Counted from the first letter of the stretch, positions 17,717 to 27,970 are shown. The stretch: DNA of 64,000 bases from Devosia sp. (GCF_017744655.1 NZ_JAGIAW010000014.1:310001-374000); one strand, 5' to 3'. The notes: a model not told the origin generated them from the sequence alone. Program-made: numbers and translations.

Positions 17717-18712
17717 TCACGGCTGCTTGGAGAACCTCTGTACGAGCATGGCGATGATGATGATGACGCCCTGTACGGCTGCGACGAGGTATTCGGAGAT
17801 GAAGTTCGAGAGCACCATGAGGTTGGCGATCATCTCGAGGATGACGGCGCCGGCGATGGTGCCCCAGATGCGGCCCTTGCCGCCCCGCAGCGCCGTGCCG
17901 CCGATGACCACGGCGGTAATCACCTGCAACTCCCAAAGCAGGCCGGTTGTGGGCGTGGCGGCACCAAGGCGCGGCACATAGCAGATGGCTGCGATGGCGA
18001 CGCAAATGCCCTGGATGACGAAGGCCATGGTGCGGATGCGGCCAACCGAGATCCCCGAAAAGCGCGCCACATCCTCATTGGCGCCCACTGCGGCGCAGCG
18101 GCGGCCGAACTTGGTCTTGTAGAGAATGAAGGCGCCGATCAGGGCAACGACGATGGAAACGATGATCGGGATCGGGATGCCTATGAAGTTGCCATAGTAG
18201 ACCGGGCGGAAGGGCTCGCGCAGGCTCCTGTCGATGGGGATATTGCCGCCATCGGACATGAAGGTGATGAGCGCCCGGAAGATGCCCATGGTGCCCAGGG
18301 TCACGATGAAGGGCTCGATCTTGCCCACAGTGACGATGAGGCCGTTGAAAAGCCCGCAAAGCGCACCAACGCAGAGCACCAGAGCCATGCCGGCGATGAT
18401 GGCATTAGCGCCCATCGAGGGGACCATGGCATTCATGAACATGATCATGATGCCGGTGACGAAGGCCGCCATGGAGCCGACCGAGAGGTCGAGACCGCCC
18501 GAGGAAATGACAAACGTCGCGCCCACCGCAATGATCGCGATGAAGGCCGACCGCGTCACGACATTGGCGACATTGGTGGGCGAGAGAAAGTCGGGATTAA
18601 TAATGACGCCTGCAATGATCAGCACGGCGAGGGCGATGAAGGGGCCTATATCGACCCAGTTGATACGCTGCGTGAAGGGTTCGCGCTGCGGTAGCGCTGC
18701 AATGTCGGTCAA
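17717..18712 (-). CDS. ribose-type ABC transporter permease
   Basis: A 331-residue inner-membrane protein of the RbsC family with many hydrophobic segments (IGPFIALAVLIIAGVII, FIAIIAVGATFVISSGGLDLSVGS). SSGGLDLSVGS is the family hallmark, and GALCGLFNGLIVTVGKIEPFIVTLGTMG the second conserved stretch. It forms the channel of the importer with the ATPase whose stop codon overlaps its ATG by four bases. Transport is inward, across the cytoplasmic membrane. Confidence 0.93.
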   Translation of the reverse strand: MTDIAALPQREPFTQRINWVDIGPFIALAVLIIAGVIINPDFLSPTNVANVVTRSAFIAIIAVGATFVISSGGLDLSVGSMAAFVTGIMIMFMNAMVPSMGANAIIAGMALVLCVGALCGLFNGLIVTVGKIEPFIVTLGTMGIFRALITFMSDGGNIPIDRSLREPFRPVYYGNFIGIPIPIIVSIVVALIGAFILYKTKFGRRCAAVGANEDVARFSGISVGRIRTMAFVIQGICVAIAAICYVPRLGAATPTTGLLWELQVITAVVIGGTALRGGKGRIWGTIAGAVILEMIANLMVLSNFISEYLVAAVQGVIIIIAMLVQRFSKQP

Positions 18713-20274
18713 CGGGAATCTCCTCCTGCCGCAGCGGTTGGTCCGCCACTTGTGGCCGCCAGAACGACGGCTTCTTCGGTAATGTCATCGCCGGCAAATT
18801 CGGCCACGATGCTGCCGGCGCGCATGACAAGGATGCGGTCGCAAAGCCCGACGAGCTCCTGCAGCTCCGACGAGATAACGATGCAGGCCTTGCCGGCCCG
18901 GATCAGCGCGTCGATGAAGGAGTAGATCTGGCTCTTGTTGCCGATATCGATGCCGCGGGTGGGCTCGTCGATGATCACCACCTGCGGGTCGAGCATCATG
19001 ATCTTGGCGAGCAGCAATTTTTGCTGGTTGCCGCCGGACAATTGCCCGGCTTCGAGGCGCCTGGAGCGGACACGAATGTCGTATTCGCCGATGGCGCGAT
19101 CGAGCTCGCGGGCCTCGACCTTTTGTTCGATATAGGGCTTGCGATAAAGCCGAGAAAGCGCGGTGAGCACCAGGTTCGGCGCCAGCCGCTCGCGCAGCAA
19201 CAGGCCTTTGCCCTTACGATCCTCGGTCAGGTAGCCGATACCTGCATCGACGCCATCGGCGACCGAATGGATGCGTACTGGCTTGCCGTTGACGCGCACC
19301 TGCCCAACCTTGGTGGAGCGCAGGCCCAAAAGACCTTCGAAAAGTTCGGTGCGCCCTGCCCCGATCATACCGCCGAGCCCAAGCACTTCGCCCGGCCGGG
19401 CGACAAGCGAGGCGTCGGTGACGAAGCCCGGGACGCTCAGGTGCTGGATTTCGAGAACCGGCGGGAGCAAGGAGACACCGCGCTTGGGCGGATACAGCAT
19501 TGCCAGCTCCCGGCCAACCATCAGGCGAGCCATATCTTCCTGCGTCACCGCGGCTGCGTCATAGGTGCCGATCATCTTGCCATCGCGCAGAACGGTGATG
19601 CGGTCGGCCAGTGCTTCCACCTCGTTGAGCCGATGGGAAATGTAGAGCACCGCGACACCACGATCGCGGAGGCCGCGCACAATGCCGAGCAGCGTATCGA
19701 CCTCGGCCGTGGTCAGCACGGCAGTCGGTTCGTCGAAAATGACGACGCGATGATCCTCCAGCAGAGCGCGTGCGATCTGCACCAATTGGCGCTGCGCGAT
19801 CGGCAGGTTGCGCACAAGCTCCCGCGGCGATGCCGTTGAGCCCAGGGCCTTGAGGCGTTCTGAAGCGATATGCTCCATGGCACGATCGTCGACGACGCCA
19901 TTGCGCGTGCGTTCGCGGCCGAGAAAGAGGTTCTCGACGACCGTCAGTCCGTCTGCGAGGAGGATTTCCTGGTGAACGAGGGCGATACCGGCATGTTCGG
20001 CCACGACGGGCGTATTGAAGGTGACTTCCCCGCCGGCGAGGCGAATGGTGCCTGCCGTTGGCTTCACATGGCCCGAGATGACCCGCATCAGCGTCGACTT
20101 GCCGGCGCCATTTTCGCCGATGATCGCGTGGATCTCGCCGGCGCGGATGTCGAGATTGACGTCAGACAGCACGGTGACCGGGCCATAGGCCTTGCTGAGC
20201 TCGGAGAGCTGCATCAGCGGCACGGCGCCGGCCGGCGATTGCACCGGCTCCTGGATCATCTGGACCGCGCTCAT
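18709..20274 (-). CDS. ribose-type ABC transporter ATP-binding protein (two domains)
   Basis: A 521-residue RbsA-like ATPase with two fused nucleotide-binding domains. Domain 1 (about 20-250) has Walker A GENGAGKST, the degenerate signature LPIAQRQL and Walker B VVIFDEPTAVL. Domain 2 has a degenerate Walker A (GGMIGAGRTELFEG), an intact LSGGNQQK signature and Walker B VVIIDEPTRGID. This asymmetry is normal for the family. ATGA overlaps link it to the GntR gene upstream and the permease downstream, so GntR, ATPase and permease are translationally coupled. Confidence 0.94.
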   Translation of the reverse strand: MSAVQMIQEPVQSPAGAVPLMQLSELSKAYGPVTVLSDVNLDIRAGEIHAIIGENGAGKSTLMRVISGHVKPTAGTIRLAGGEVTFNTPVVAEHAGIALVHQEILLADGLTVVENLFLGRERTRNGVVDDRAMEHIASERLKALGSTASPRELVRNLPIAQRQLVQIARALLEDHRVVIFDEPTAVLTTAEVDTLLGIVRGLRDRGVAVLYISHRLNEVEALADRITVLRDGKMIGTYDAAAVTQEDMARLMVGRELAMLYPPKRGVSLLPPVLEIQHLSVPGFVTDASLVARPGEVLGLGGMIGAGRTELFEGLLGLRSTKVGQVRVNGKPVRIHSVADGVDAGIGYLTEDRKGKGLLLRERLAPNLVLTALSRLYRKPYIEQKVEARELDRAIGEYDIRVRSRRLEAGQLSGGNQQKLLLAKIMMLDPQVVIIDEPTRGIDIGNKSQIYSFIDALIRAGKACIVISSELQELVGLCDRILVMRAGSIVAEFAGDDITEEAVVLAATSGGPTAAAGGDSR

Positions 20275-20975
20275 TCGTCGAAAACCGGCAACAGGCGATC
20301 CCGCGAGCGCTCGATATGGATGCGCATGGCCTTTTCGGCGGCTGCGGCGTCGTGCGCTTCGAAAGCGGCGACGATCGCTTCGTGTTCGGCGAGCGCTTCT
20401 TCCGTGACGCGCGAATGGAACATCAGGCGGAAGATGTGGAAGTGCACGTGCTGGTGGTTGAGCGTGTCACGAATGAGCTCGTTGCCTGCTACCTTCAGGA
20501 TCATGTCGTGGAACACGGCGTCCTGCCGGGCGAACTGAGAATAGCGCGCACGTTCGTCGCCAGTCTTGGCCCGACGCCCCATGACGCCGGCCGCCTCGGT
20601 TAATTCGGCGACGGACTCGGCATCGAGCCGCGCGACGGCACGGCGCGCGCCATCAGGCTCAAGCAACAGACGCAGGTCATAGAGATCAGCGAACTGCTTG
20701 GCGGTGATCTGCGGCGCGGCGCTATAGCCCACGAGATGGGTCTTCCGCACCAAGCCTTCAGCTTCAAGGCGGCTCAGCGCCTCGCGGATCGGGGTCTGCG
20801 ACACTCGCAATTCGCGCGCCAGGTTGTCGACGGTGATGCGCGAGCCTGGCGCAATCTTTAGGGACATGAGCTGGCCGAACACCGTCTCATAGACTTCGGT
20901 CGCAAGGCTATGGCGCTGGATGGCCGTCACCGGTGCGGCGCTGGCGCCCTGATCTGTCGGAAGGTCTCTGGCCAT
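20271..20975 (-). CDS. GntR family transcriptional regulator, FCD subfamily
   Basis: A 234-residue regulator. The N-terminal winged helix carries LARELRVSQTPIREALSRLEAEGLV, and the C-terminal FCD domain includes LYDLRLLLEPDGARRAV and RQDAVFHDMIL. The ATG at 20975 has AAGAGGAAAAG just upstream; an open extension to 21086 would run through the promoter region and is unlikely. It is the first gene of the ribose-type transporter operon and is divergent from the dehydrogenase operon at 21050. The 74-bp gap contains a perfect 14-bp palindrome, so autoregulation and control of both operons are likely. Confidence 0.92.
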   Translation of the reverse strand: MARDLPTDQGASAAPVTAIQRHSLATEVYETVFGQLMSLKIAPGSRITVDNLARELRVSQTPIREALSRLEAEGLVRKTHLVGYSAAPQITAKQFADLYDLRLLLEPDGARRAVARLDAESVAELTEAAGVMGRRAKTGDERARYSQFARQDAVFHDMILKVAGNELIRDTLNHQHVHFHIFRLMFHSRVTEEALAEHEAIVAAFEAHDAAAAEKAMRIHIERSRDRLLPVFDE

Positions 20976-21025
20976 CTTTTCCTCTTGACTTAACCATTGG
21001 CTAACATGATGTTCGCCGACATGCA

Positions 21026-21039
21026 ATACGATATCGTAT
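21026..21039. promoter_or_regulatory. perfect 14-bp palindrome ATACGATATCGTAT, candidate GntR operator
   Basis: ATACGATATCGTAT equals its own reverse complement. It lies between the divergent gntR (start 20975) and Ldh2-type (start 21050) genes, only 10 bp from the latter start codon, where a bound FCD-GntR dimer would block transcription of that operon. The link to the adjacent regulator is inferred from symmetry and position. Confidence 0.7.
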
Positions 21040-21049
21040 AGGATTTCCG

Positions 21050-22093
21050 ATGAGGATCGAGGCCAGCGAATTGGAGGAGGTGGCAACAGCGCTTTTGCTG
21101 AATGCCGGCGCGCCGCTTGCGCATGCGCGCCTCCAAGCCGAAAATCTCATCTATGCCGAATTGACCGGCCATCCGTCGCACGGGTTGCAGCGACTACCGC
21201 GCCTGCTCGATCGCATCGCCAAGGGTCTGGCTGACCCCCGCTCACGCGGCATCCTTGACTTGTCGCGCCCGACGGAACTCCATGTCGATGGGCAGCAGGG
21301 CCTCGGTCCAGTGATCGCCCTTGTGGCCATTGAAGCCCTGCTCGATCGCGTCGCCCAATATGGCATCGCCTATGCCGCGATCAGCAATTCTAATCACTTG
21401 GGGATGATGGCGTTCTACGTCGACACAGTGGCGCGCGCGGGCAAGATCTGCATTGCTCTCTCGACCAGCGAGGCGCTCGTGCACCCATTTGGCGGCACTC
21501 GCGCCATGCTCGGCACCAATCCCGTCGCCATCGGCATTCCAACTACCGAAGAACCTTTCGTGCTGGATCTGGCCACTAGCGTGGTTTCGATGGGCAAGGT
21601 GCATGACCACGCTTTGCGTGATGTTGCGCTGCAGAGCGGCTGGGCACTCGACGCAGATGGTGAGCCGACGATCGACCCCGAACGCGCCAAGCACGGCTCG
21701 ATCGCCCCTTTCGGTGACGCCAAGGGATATGGCCTCGGTCTCGCCTTCGAGCTACTGGTCGCAAGCTTGGCCGGCTCGGCCTTTGCGCCGCAGGTGCATG
21801 GCACGCTCGACGCCCGGTACGCGGCCAACAAGGGCGATGTATTCGTGATAATCGACCCGCCCCACGCTGGGCTGCAGACCCAACGCATCACCGACTATCT
21901 CGCCGCGCTGCGCCGCAGCCCGCCGGCCGATCCGCGGCGTCCCGTCAGCGTGCCTGGCGACGGCGCACGGCAGCGGCGGCAGGTCGCCCTCGAACATGGC
22001 GTCGACATCAACGACACCCTCTGGACTGCCCTTCGCGAACGCCTCGGCAAGCCAATCCCTCATTCTCCAGTCAATCAGGAACTCTCGTCATGA
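21050..22093 (+). CDS. Ldh2/malate-lactate-type NAD(P)-dependent dehydrogenase
   Basis: A 347-residue member of the malate/L-lactate/ureidoglycolate/sulfolactate dehydrogenase family, a fold unrelated to classical Rossmann lactate dehydrogenases. Diagnostic stretches are GHPSHGLQRLPR, SNHLGMMAFY, FGGTRAMLGTNP and GDAKGYGLGLAFELL. The histidine in SNHLG belongs to the active site. Such enzymes oxidise 2-hydroxy acids or reduce 2-oxo acids. In this operon, which also contains alcohol and aldehyde dehydrogenases and malate synthase, a role on glycolate/glyoxylate or a sugar-derived hydroxy acid is plausible. The stop overlaps the next ATG (ATGA). Confidence 0.9.
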   Translation: MRIEASELEEVATALLLNAGAPLAHARLQAENLIYAELTGHPSHGLQRLPRLLDRIAKGLADPRSRGILDLSRPTELHVDGQQGLGPVIALVAIEALLDRVAQYGIAYAAISNSNHLGMMAFYVDTVARAGKICIALSTSEALVHPFGGTRAMLGTNPVAIGIPTTEEPFVLDLATSVVSMGKVHDHALRDVALQSGWALDADGEPTIDPERAKHGSIAPFGDAKGYGLGLAFELLVASLAGSAFAPQVHGTLDARYAANKGDVFVIIDPPHAGLQTQRITDYLAALRRSPPADPRRPVSVPGDGARQRRQVALEHGVDINDTLWTALRERLGKPIPHSPVNQELSS

Positions 22094-23307
22094 GCCTATT
22101 CGCAGCCCTTCGATTGCCGCGCGAGGTCCTGTTCGGCGCCGGCCAACGCCATGCCTTGGGTAAAGTCGCCGCACGCCTGGGCAAGCGCGCCCTCGTCTGC
22201 ACTGATGCACGCCTTGCCGGCGAAGCCGTCTTTGTGGAAATGATCGGCCTTCTCGAAGCCGAGGGCATCACTGTGCTCGTCGATGCGAGCGTCGAACCCG
22301 ATGTACCCCGCGACTCCTGCACCAAGGTCGCCGATGCGGCGCGCGGCTTTGCGCCCGATCTCGTAATCGGCATCGGCGGCGGCAGTTGTCTCGACCTTGC
22401 CAAGACCGTTGCCCTTCTGCTCAAGCATGGCGGCTCGCCGGGCCAGTATTACGGCGAGGGCAAGGTACCCGGCGCCATTCTGCCGATGATTGCCGTGCCG
22501 ACCACAGCCGGCACCGGTTCGGAGGTTACGCCCGTCGCCGTCCTCTCCGATCCTGATCGCGCTATGAAGGTGGGCATATCGAGCGCCCATCTCATCCCCT
22601 CCGCCGCCATCTGCGATCCGGAATTGACCCTGACCTGCCCTGCGGGCCTGACCGCAATTGCCGGTGCAGATGCCCTGACCCATGCGATCGAAGCCTTTAC
22701 GGCGATCCGCCGCGCGCCCAGCCCAGCCCTCGCGCAAGAACGTGTTTTTGTCGGCAAGAGCGCCCTCACCGATCATTTTGCACTCTTTGCCATCGAACTC
22801 CTCGGCCGCAGCCTCGAGCGCGCCTATCGCGAGCCCGACTCAATCGATGCGCGATCCGATGTGATGATGGGCGCGCTCTGCGCGGGCATGGCCTTCGGCA
22901 CTGCAGGCACTGCCGCGGCTCACGCCATCCAGTATCCTATCGGCACGCTGACTCACACGGCCCATGGCCTCGGTGTTGCCTGCATGCTGCCCTATGTCAT
23001 GACCTTTAACCGCTCGCACGCAACCGCCGAATTCGCCGCCATCGGCGAAGCCCTGGGCTCGACCGAGACCGACGAAGCCAAGCGCGCCGATGAGGCTATC
23101 GAGCTCGTGCGCACGTTGTTCGCCCGCATCGGCATTCCGGCCAACCTCAAGCTTTTGGGGCTCGAGGAAGACAAACTGGGCTGGACCGGTGAGCAGGCGC
23201 TGACCATCGGGCGCCTCATCGACAATAATCCGCGGCCGCTCGATACCTCCGCCATGCACCGCCTGATCGGAGCTGCCTTTTCCGGCAACCTCCAGCACGC
23301 GATTTGA
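22090..23307 (+). CDS. iron-containing alcohol dehydrogenase
   Basis: A 405-residue group III alcohol dehydrogenase. The NAD-binding GIGGGSCLDLAK and the AVPTTAGTGSEVTPVAV signature are intact. Metal ligands are visible in DALTHAIEAF (Asp and His), AAHAIQYPIG (His) and HTAHGLG (His). Enzymes of this family act on short-chain alcohols, 1,2-propanediol, ethylene glycol, 4-hydroxybutyrate and similar compounds. Start and stop overlap or nearly touch the neighbours (4-bp overlap upstream, 16 bp to the aldehyde dehydrogenase), so alcohol to aldehyde to acid conversion in one operon is likely. Confidence 0.93.
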   Translation: MSLFAALRLPREVLFGAGQRHALGKVAARLGKRALVCTDARLAGEAVFVEMIGLLEAEGITVLVDASVEPDVPRDSCTKVADAARGFAPDLVIGIGGGSCLDLAKTVALLLKHGGSPGQYYGEGKVPGAILPMIAVPTTAGTGSEVTPVAVLSDPDRAMKVGISSAHLIPSAAICDPELTLTCPAGLTAIAGADALTHAIEAFTAIRRAPSPALAQERVFVGKSALTDHFALFAIELLGRSLERAYREPDSIDARSDVMMGALCAGMAFGTAGTAAAHAIQYPIGTLTHTAHGLGVACMLPYVMTFNRSHATAEFAAIGEALGSTETDEAKRADEAIELVRTLFARIGIPANLKLLGLEEDKLGWTGEQALTIGRLIDNNPRPLDTSAMHRLIGAAFSGNLQHAI

Positions 23308-23323
23308 TCTCGGGAATTCTTCA

Positions 23324-24796
23324 ATGACACTCGCTTCTGTCCTGCCCCTCACCTCCCCCGCACTCGATTGCTCGCGCTATGCCAAGGGGCTCTATATCGG
23401 CGGCGCCTGGGTCGCGGGCGGAGGCATTCCGGTCGTTGACCCATCGACCGAAGCTGTGCTCGCCGAAGTTGCCGACGCAACAGAGGCGCAGGCGACCGCG
23501 GCCGTCGATGCCGCTGCCGCTGCAGCGGCCGGCTGGCGCGCAACCCCGCCCCGCCGGCGCGCCGAAATCCTGCTCCGCTGCCACAAGCTCATGCTCGAGC
23601 GGGCTGACGAACTGGCGACCCTGATTTCCCTCGAGAACGGCAAGGCTCTCGGCGACGCGCGCGGCGAGGTCACCTATGCCGCCGAGTTCTTCCGCTGGTA
23701 TGCCGAAGAGGCCGTGCGCATTGCCGGCGAATATCGGATGGCCCCCTCGGGCAGCAATCGTATCCTGGTCGACATGGAGCCGATCGGCATCGCGGTGCTG
23801 ATCACGCCCTGGAATTTCCCCGCCGCCATGGCCACGCGCAAGATCGCCCCGGCGCTGGCGGCAGGCTGTACGGTGGTGCTGAAGCCCGCGAGCGAAACTC
23901 CGCTGACGGCCTATGCGCTGGCCGAACTCTACGCCGAGGCCGGTGTGCCGGCGGGGGTCGTCAACGTGATCACCACCAGCCGACCCGGCCCGGTGACAGC
24001 CGCCATGCTCAACGACGCACGCGTGCGGAAACTCTCCTTCACCGGCTCGACCGGGGTCGGGCGCACCCTTCTTGCCGAAGCGGCAAAGACGGTACTGAGC
24101 TGCTCGATGGAACTGGGTGGCAATGCGCCCTTCATCGTCTTCGATGACGCTGATCTCGATGCGGCGCTCGATGGCGCCATGGTTGCCAAGATGCGCAATG
24201 CCGGCGAGGCCTGCACTGCGGCCAACCGCTTCATCGTCCAGAATGGCATTTACGATCGCTTCGCCGAAGGCCTCAACAAACGCATGGCCGCCCTTCGCGT
24301 CGGCGCCGGCACGGATCCGGCGACGGCCTGTGGTCCGATGATCACCAGGAAGGCCGTCGAAAAGATCGAAACTCTTGTTGCCGATGCCCTGGCCAAGGGT
24401 GCGCGCGTCACGACAGGCGGCCAGCGCCCGGATGGCGATGGCTTCTTCTATCCACCCACCGTGCTCGTCGATGTGCCTGCCGATGCGGCCATGGCCAAGG
24501 AAGAAATTTTTGGCCCCGTTGCCCCGCTCTATCGTTTCGAGACTGAAGACGAGGCCATCGCCATGGCCAATGATACCGAATATGGCCTCGCAGCCTATGT
24601 CTTCACCAGCGACCTCAAGCGCGGCCTCGCCATTTCGGGCCGCATCGAAGCGGGCATGATCGCGCTCAACCGCGGTCTGGTCTCGGATCCCGCGGCCCCC
24701 TTCGGCGGCGTCAAGCAAAGTGGGCTTGGTCGCGAAGGCGGCATCCATGGTATCGCTGAATTCATGGAGCCCAAATATGTCGCGGTATCATTCTGA
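23324..24796 (+). CDS. NAD(P)-dependent aldehyde dehydrogenase, succinate-semialdehyde type
   Basis: A 490-residue aldehyde dehydrogenase. It has TPWNFPAAMATRK, the catalytic glutamate in SMELGGNAPF and the catalytic cysteine in NAGEACTAANRF. The overall pattern (YAEEAVRIAGE, GVKQSGLGREGG) is that of the GabD group, but this group includes glycolaldehyde and other semialdehyde oxidisers, so the substrate is open. It follows the iron alcohol dehydrogenase by 16 bp, and its stop codon shares one base with the next ATG (TGATG). Confidence 0.93.
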   Translation: MTLASVLPLTSPALDCSRYAKGLYIGGAWVAGGGIPVVDPSTEAVLAEVADATEAQATAAVDAAAAAAAGWRATPPRRRAEILLRCHKLMLERADELATLISLENGKALGDARGEVTYAAEFFRWYAEEAVRIAGEYRMAPSGSNRILVDMEPIGIAVLITPWNFPAAMATRKIAPALAAGCTVVLKPASETPLTAYALAELYAEAGVPAGVVNVITTSRPGPVTAAMLNDARVRKLSFTGSTGVGRTLLAEAAKTVLSCSMELGGNAPFIVFDDADLDAALDGAMVAKMRNAGEACTAANRFIVQNGIYDRFAEGLNKRMAALRVGAGTDPATACGPMITRKAVEKIETLVADALAKGARVTTGGQRPDGDGFFYPPTVLVDVPADAAMAKEEIFGPVAPLYRFETEDEAIAMANDTEYGLAAYVFTSDLKRGLAISGRIEAGMIALNRGLVSDPAAPFGGVKQSGLGREGGIHGIAEFMEPKYVAVSF

Positions 24797-25584
24797 TGAC
24801 AGATCTTTTCCGCACGCGTGACCATGTCGCCGATTTCGATGGCTATCTCACGCGCTTCATCGAGCGCAGCGCGTCAAGCCGTGCCGCGCTTCGAAACAAG
24901 CTCGATGTCGCCTATGGCGAAGGTCCCGACGAGCGTCTCGACCTATTCTTTCCGGAAGCGATGAGAACACCGGCTGCCGTGCACCTTTTCGTGCATGGCG
25001 GCTATTGGCGCATGTTCAGCAAAAGCGACTATTCCTATGTGGCCGACACGGTCACCCAGGCTGGCGCCATCGCCGCCATCATGGACTACTCACTGATGCC
25101 CGCGGTGCGGATGGAAACCATCGTTCGGCAGGTTTCGCGTGCGGTGGATTGGCTAAAGACTAATGCGGCGACGTTCGGAGGTGACGCTGATCGGTTATCC
25201 GTCTCGGGCCATTCGGCAGGCGCGCACCTTTGCGCCATGCTGCTCAGCCAAGGCAGTCTTGGTCCCTCGCCCCGCGCACTTCTTCTTAGCGGCGTCTATG
25301 AACTCGGCCCTCTCCGCTCCTCCTTCCTGCAACCCCAAATCGGTATCACCGAGGATGAAGTGGAGCGCTTCTCGCCCCTAGGGCTGGACTTGGCACCAGC
25401 CGAGACCGCTCGTATCCTCGTCGGCGACAAGGAAACCGGCCCGTTCCATATGCAGGCGCAAGATTTGGCCGAAAAGCTCAAGACATCCGTCGAGGTTATC
25501 CCAGGCAATCACATGAGCGTCGTCCTCGATCTCGGCGATTCCAACGCTCCCGCCGGCAAAGCGCTTTTCGAAATCTGTTCCTAG
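24796..25584 (+). CDS. alpha/beta hydrolase, arylformamidase/esterase-like
   Basis: A 262-residue cytoplasmic hydrolase. The oxyanion-hole motif HLFVHGGYWRMFSK (HGG[YW]) and the nucleophile elbow VSGHSAGAHLCAML (GxSxG) identify a kynurenine formamidase-like esterase. A late histidine in IPGNHMSVV is the probable third catalytic residue. No tryptophan-degradation genes are nearby, so formamidase activity is doubtful; hydrolysis of an ester or lactone in the operon's pathway fits better. It is translationally coupled to the aldehyde dehydrogenase through TGATG. Confidence 0.85.
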   Translation: MTDLFRTRDHVADFDGYLTRFIERSASSRAALRNKLDVAYGEGPDERLDLFFPEAMRTPAAVHLFVHGGYWRMFSKSDYSYVADTVTQAGAIAAIMDYSLMPAVRMETIVRQVSRAVDWLKTNAATFGGDADRLSVSGHSAGAHLCAMLLSQGSLGPSPRALLLSGVYELGPLRSSFLQPQIGITEDEVERFSPLGLDLAPAETARILVGDKETGPFHMQAQDLAEKLKTSVEVIPGNHMSVVLDLGDSNAPAGKALFEICS

Positions 25585-25768
25585 CCTCGTCCGCGCCAAC
25601 TTGAAGTGATGCGCAATATCCGCGCAGCGTCGCGGGTTCCAACGACTGTTGGCAAACACAACGCCGTCGGCATGCCATCCCACGGGACGGAATTTCGGTA
25701 GAGCTTGATCGTGTTGGTCAGTGCCATCGCGCATAACGGGTAATTCAACGATTACACCGGATGCGATT

Positions 25769-27970
25769 ATGTCTGAACTCGTCCCTCGCCATGGATTGAA
25801 CGTCGCCCCAGAGATGGCGACCTTTATTGAAACCGAGGCGCTGCCTGGTACTGGCGTAGATGTTGATGCTTTTTGGGCCGGATACGCCAAGACGCTGAAT
25901 GAGCTTGCCCCGGTCAACCGCCAATTGCTGCAACAGCGCGACAGCCTGCAAGCGGCAATCGATGATTGGCACGAGCGGCATCGCGGACGCGACGTTGACG
26001 CGCTGCAATATCGGAAGTTTCTAAGCGAAATCGGCTATCTCGCGCCTGAAGGCGGAGAATTCGCCATCGAAACGCGCAATATCGATCCTGAGATTAGCCT
26101 CATGGCCGGGCCGCAACTGGTCGTGCCGGTGATGAACGCGCGTTTTGCGCTCAACGCCGCCAATGCGCGCTGGGGCAGCCTCTATGATGCCCTTTATGGC
26201 ACCGATGCAATTGAAGGCCGCGGTCCGGATGGTGGCGCGGAATATGATCCGGAGCGGGGCGCCGCCGTCGTGGCCTGGGCCGCAAACTTTCTCGACACCG
26301 CGCTGCCCCTCGCCACGGGGCGCCACGAGGAGGTTTGCCGCTACGTGATCGAAGGCGGTTCTGGTAGCAGCGGCCTCACCATCGAACTTGCCGATGGCAC
26401 TCTGGCCGACCTGGCCAATCCCGGCCAGTTCCTTGGCCATGCCGATGTTTCGGAAACCCGGCGCGTTCTGCTGTTCGTGCATAACGGTTTGCACCTTGAA
26501 ATCCATATCGACCCCCACCACCCCATTGGCCGCAACAGTCCCTCTGGTGTCTGCGACATCGTGATGGAGTCGGCGCTGACGACCATTCAGGATTGTGAGG
26601 ATTCCATTGCGGCGGTCGACGCCGGAGACAAGGTGAAGGTCTATCGCAACTGGCTTGGCCTGATGAAGGCAGATTTGACCGAGACCATTACCAAGAATGG
26701 CCAAACTTTTACCCGCCGACTAGCGCCCGACCGTCACTATACGGGCGTTGATGGAAACACCCTCACCCTACCCGGTCGAAGCCTCATGCTGGTGCGCAAT
26801 GTCGGGCACCTGATGACCACCGACGCCATCCTCGATTCGAAGGGGCAGGAAACCCCAGAGGGCATCATGGATGCGTTCGTCACGGCGCTCGCCGCCATGC
26901 ATGAACTGCGCAAGACCGCGGGCCTTCGCAACTCGCGTTCCGGCAGCGTCTATATCGTCAAGCCCAAGATGCACGGCCCCGAAGAGGTGCGGTTTGCCAA
27001 CACGCTTTTCGACCGTGTTGAAGACGTACTCGGTCTCGCGCGCCATACGCTCAAGATGGGGGTGATGGACGAGGAGCGGCGGACCAGTGTCAATCTCGGC
27101 CAATGCATCGCCGCCGCCGCGCAGCGGCTCGTCTTTATCAACACCGGCTTCCTCGATCGAACTGGTGACGAAATCCACACCAGCATGCGCGCCGGCCCCG
27201 TCGTGCCTAAGGCAGAGATCAAGGACGCAATCTGGCTGACGGCGTATGAGAACAATAATGTCGACCTTGGGCTTCGCCACGGCCTCGAAGGCCGCGCCCA
27301 GATCGGCAAGGGCATGTGGGCACGGCCCGACGATATGCGCGAAATGCTGGCGACCAAGATGGCCCACCCACGTTCGGGCGCCAGCACGGCATGGGTTCCG
27401 TCCCCGACCGCGGCAACCCTGCATGCTACCCATTACCATCAGGTCGATGTTGCCCAGGTGCGCGAGAGTCTGCGCCATCGCGAAAGAGCGGCGCTCGACG
27501 CCTTGCTGACCCCGCCGCTATTGGGCGGACGCAACCTCTCGAGCGAGGCGATCCAGCGCGAACTGGACAACAATTGCCAGTCCATCCTGGGCTATGTTGT
27601 GCGCTGGATAGACCAGGGTATCGGTTGCTCGAAAGTTCCTGACGTCAATGACGTCGCCCTGATGGAGGATCGTGCAACCCTCAGGATCTCGTCCCAGCAC
27701 ATCGCCAACTGGCTGCTCCATGGCCTCGTCACCGAGGCGCAGGTGGTCAGCACCATGCAGCGCATGGCCGTCGTCGTCGATATGCAGAATGCTGACGATG
27801 TTTCCTACCATCCGATGGCCCCTGCCCCAGAGCGATCCATCGCCTTCCAGACGGCGCTGGAGCTGGTTCTGGAAGGCGGTTCGCAGCCGAATGGGTATAC
27901 CGAACCGATTCTCCACAAGCGGCGCCGGCAGGCCAAGGCGGCGGCGAGCCCGGAGCGCGCAACGGCATGA
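25769..27970 (+). CDS. glcB: malate synthase G
   Basis: A 733-residue enzyme that condenses glyoxylate with acetyl-CoA to malate in the cytoplasm. Diagnostic stretches are [17 protein letters not shown], the substrate-binding arginine region near [11 protein letters not shown], and [19 protein letters not shown], which holds the catalytic aspartate. Length agrees with the G form of about 720-730 residues. I chose the ATG at 25769; an open extension to 25721 has no homology. The 184-bp gap from the preceding hydrolase may hold a promoter, although none was recognised. The 3' end overlaps the glcG-like gene by 4 bp, the arrangement of glycolate-utilisation loci. Confidence 0.96.
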   Translation: MSELVPRHGLNVAPEMATFIETEALPGTGVDVDAFWAGYAKTLNELAPVNRQLLQQRDSLQAAIDDWHERHRGRDVDALQYRKFLSEIGYLAPEGGEFAIETRNIDPEISLMAGPQLVVPVMNARFALNAANARWGSLYDALYGTDAIEGRGPDGGAEYDPERGAAVVAWAANFLDTALPLATGRHEEVCRYVIEGGSGSSGLTIELADGTLADLANPGQFLGHADVSETRRVLLFVHNGLHLEIHIDPHHPIGRNSPSGVCDIVMESALTTIQDCEDSIAAVDAGDKVKVYRNWLGLMKADLTETITKNGQTFTRRLAPDRHYTGVDGNTLTLPGRSLMLVRNVGHLMTTDAILDSKGQETPEGIMDAFVTALAAMHELRKTAGLRNSRSGSVYIVKPKMHGPEEVRFANTLFDRVEDVLGLARHTLKMGVMDEERRTSVNLGQCIAAAAQRLVFINTGFLDRTGDEIHTSMRAGPVVPKAEIKDAIWLTAYENNNVDLGLRHGLEGRAQIGKGMWARPDDMREMLATKMAHPRSGASTAWVPSPTAATLHATHYHQVDVAQVRESLRHRERAALDALLTPPLLGGRNLSSEAIQRELDNNCQSILGYVVRWIDQGIGCSKVPDVNDVALMEDRATLRISSQHIANWLLHGLVTEAQVVSTMQRMAVVVDMQNADDVSYHPMAPAPERSIAFQTALELVLEGGSQPNGYTEPILHKRRRQAKAAASPERATA

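Noticed and set aside
23321-24748. Long open frame on the minus strand opposite the aldehyde dehydrogenase gene (about 475 codons).
   Set aside because: Complement of a well-supported gene with all catalytic motifs; no homology recognised in the antisense translation.
25585-25768. Possible promoter or small gene between the hydrolase and malate synthase genes.
   Set aside because: Only a weak CCGCG/CGCGG stem (25620-25635) is present; no convincing promoter hexamers and no coding frame with a ribosome-binding site.
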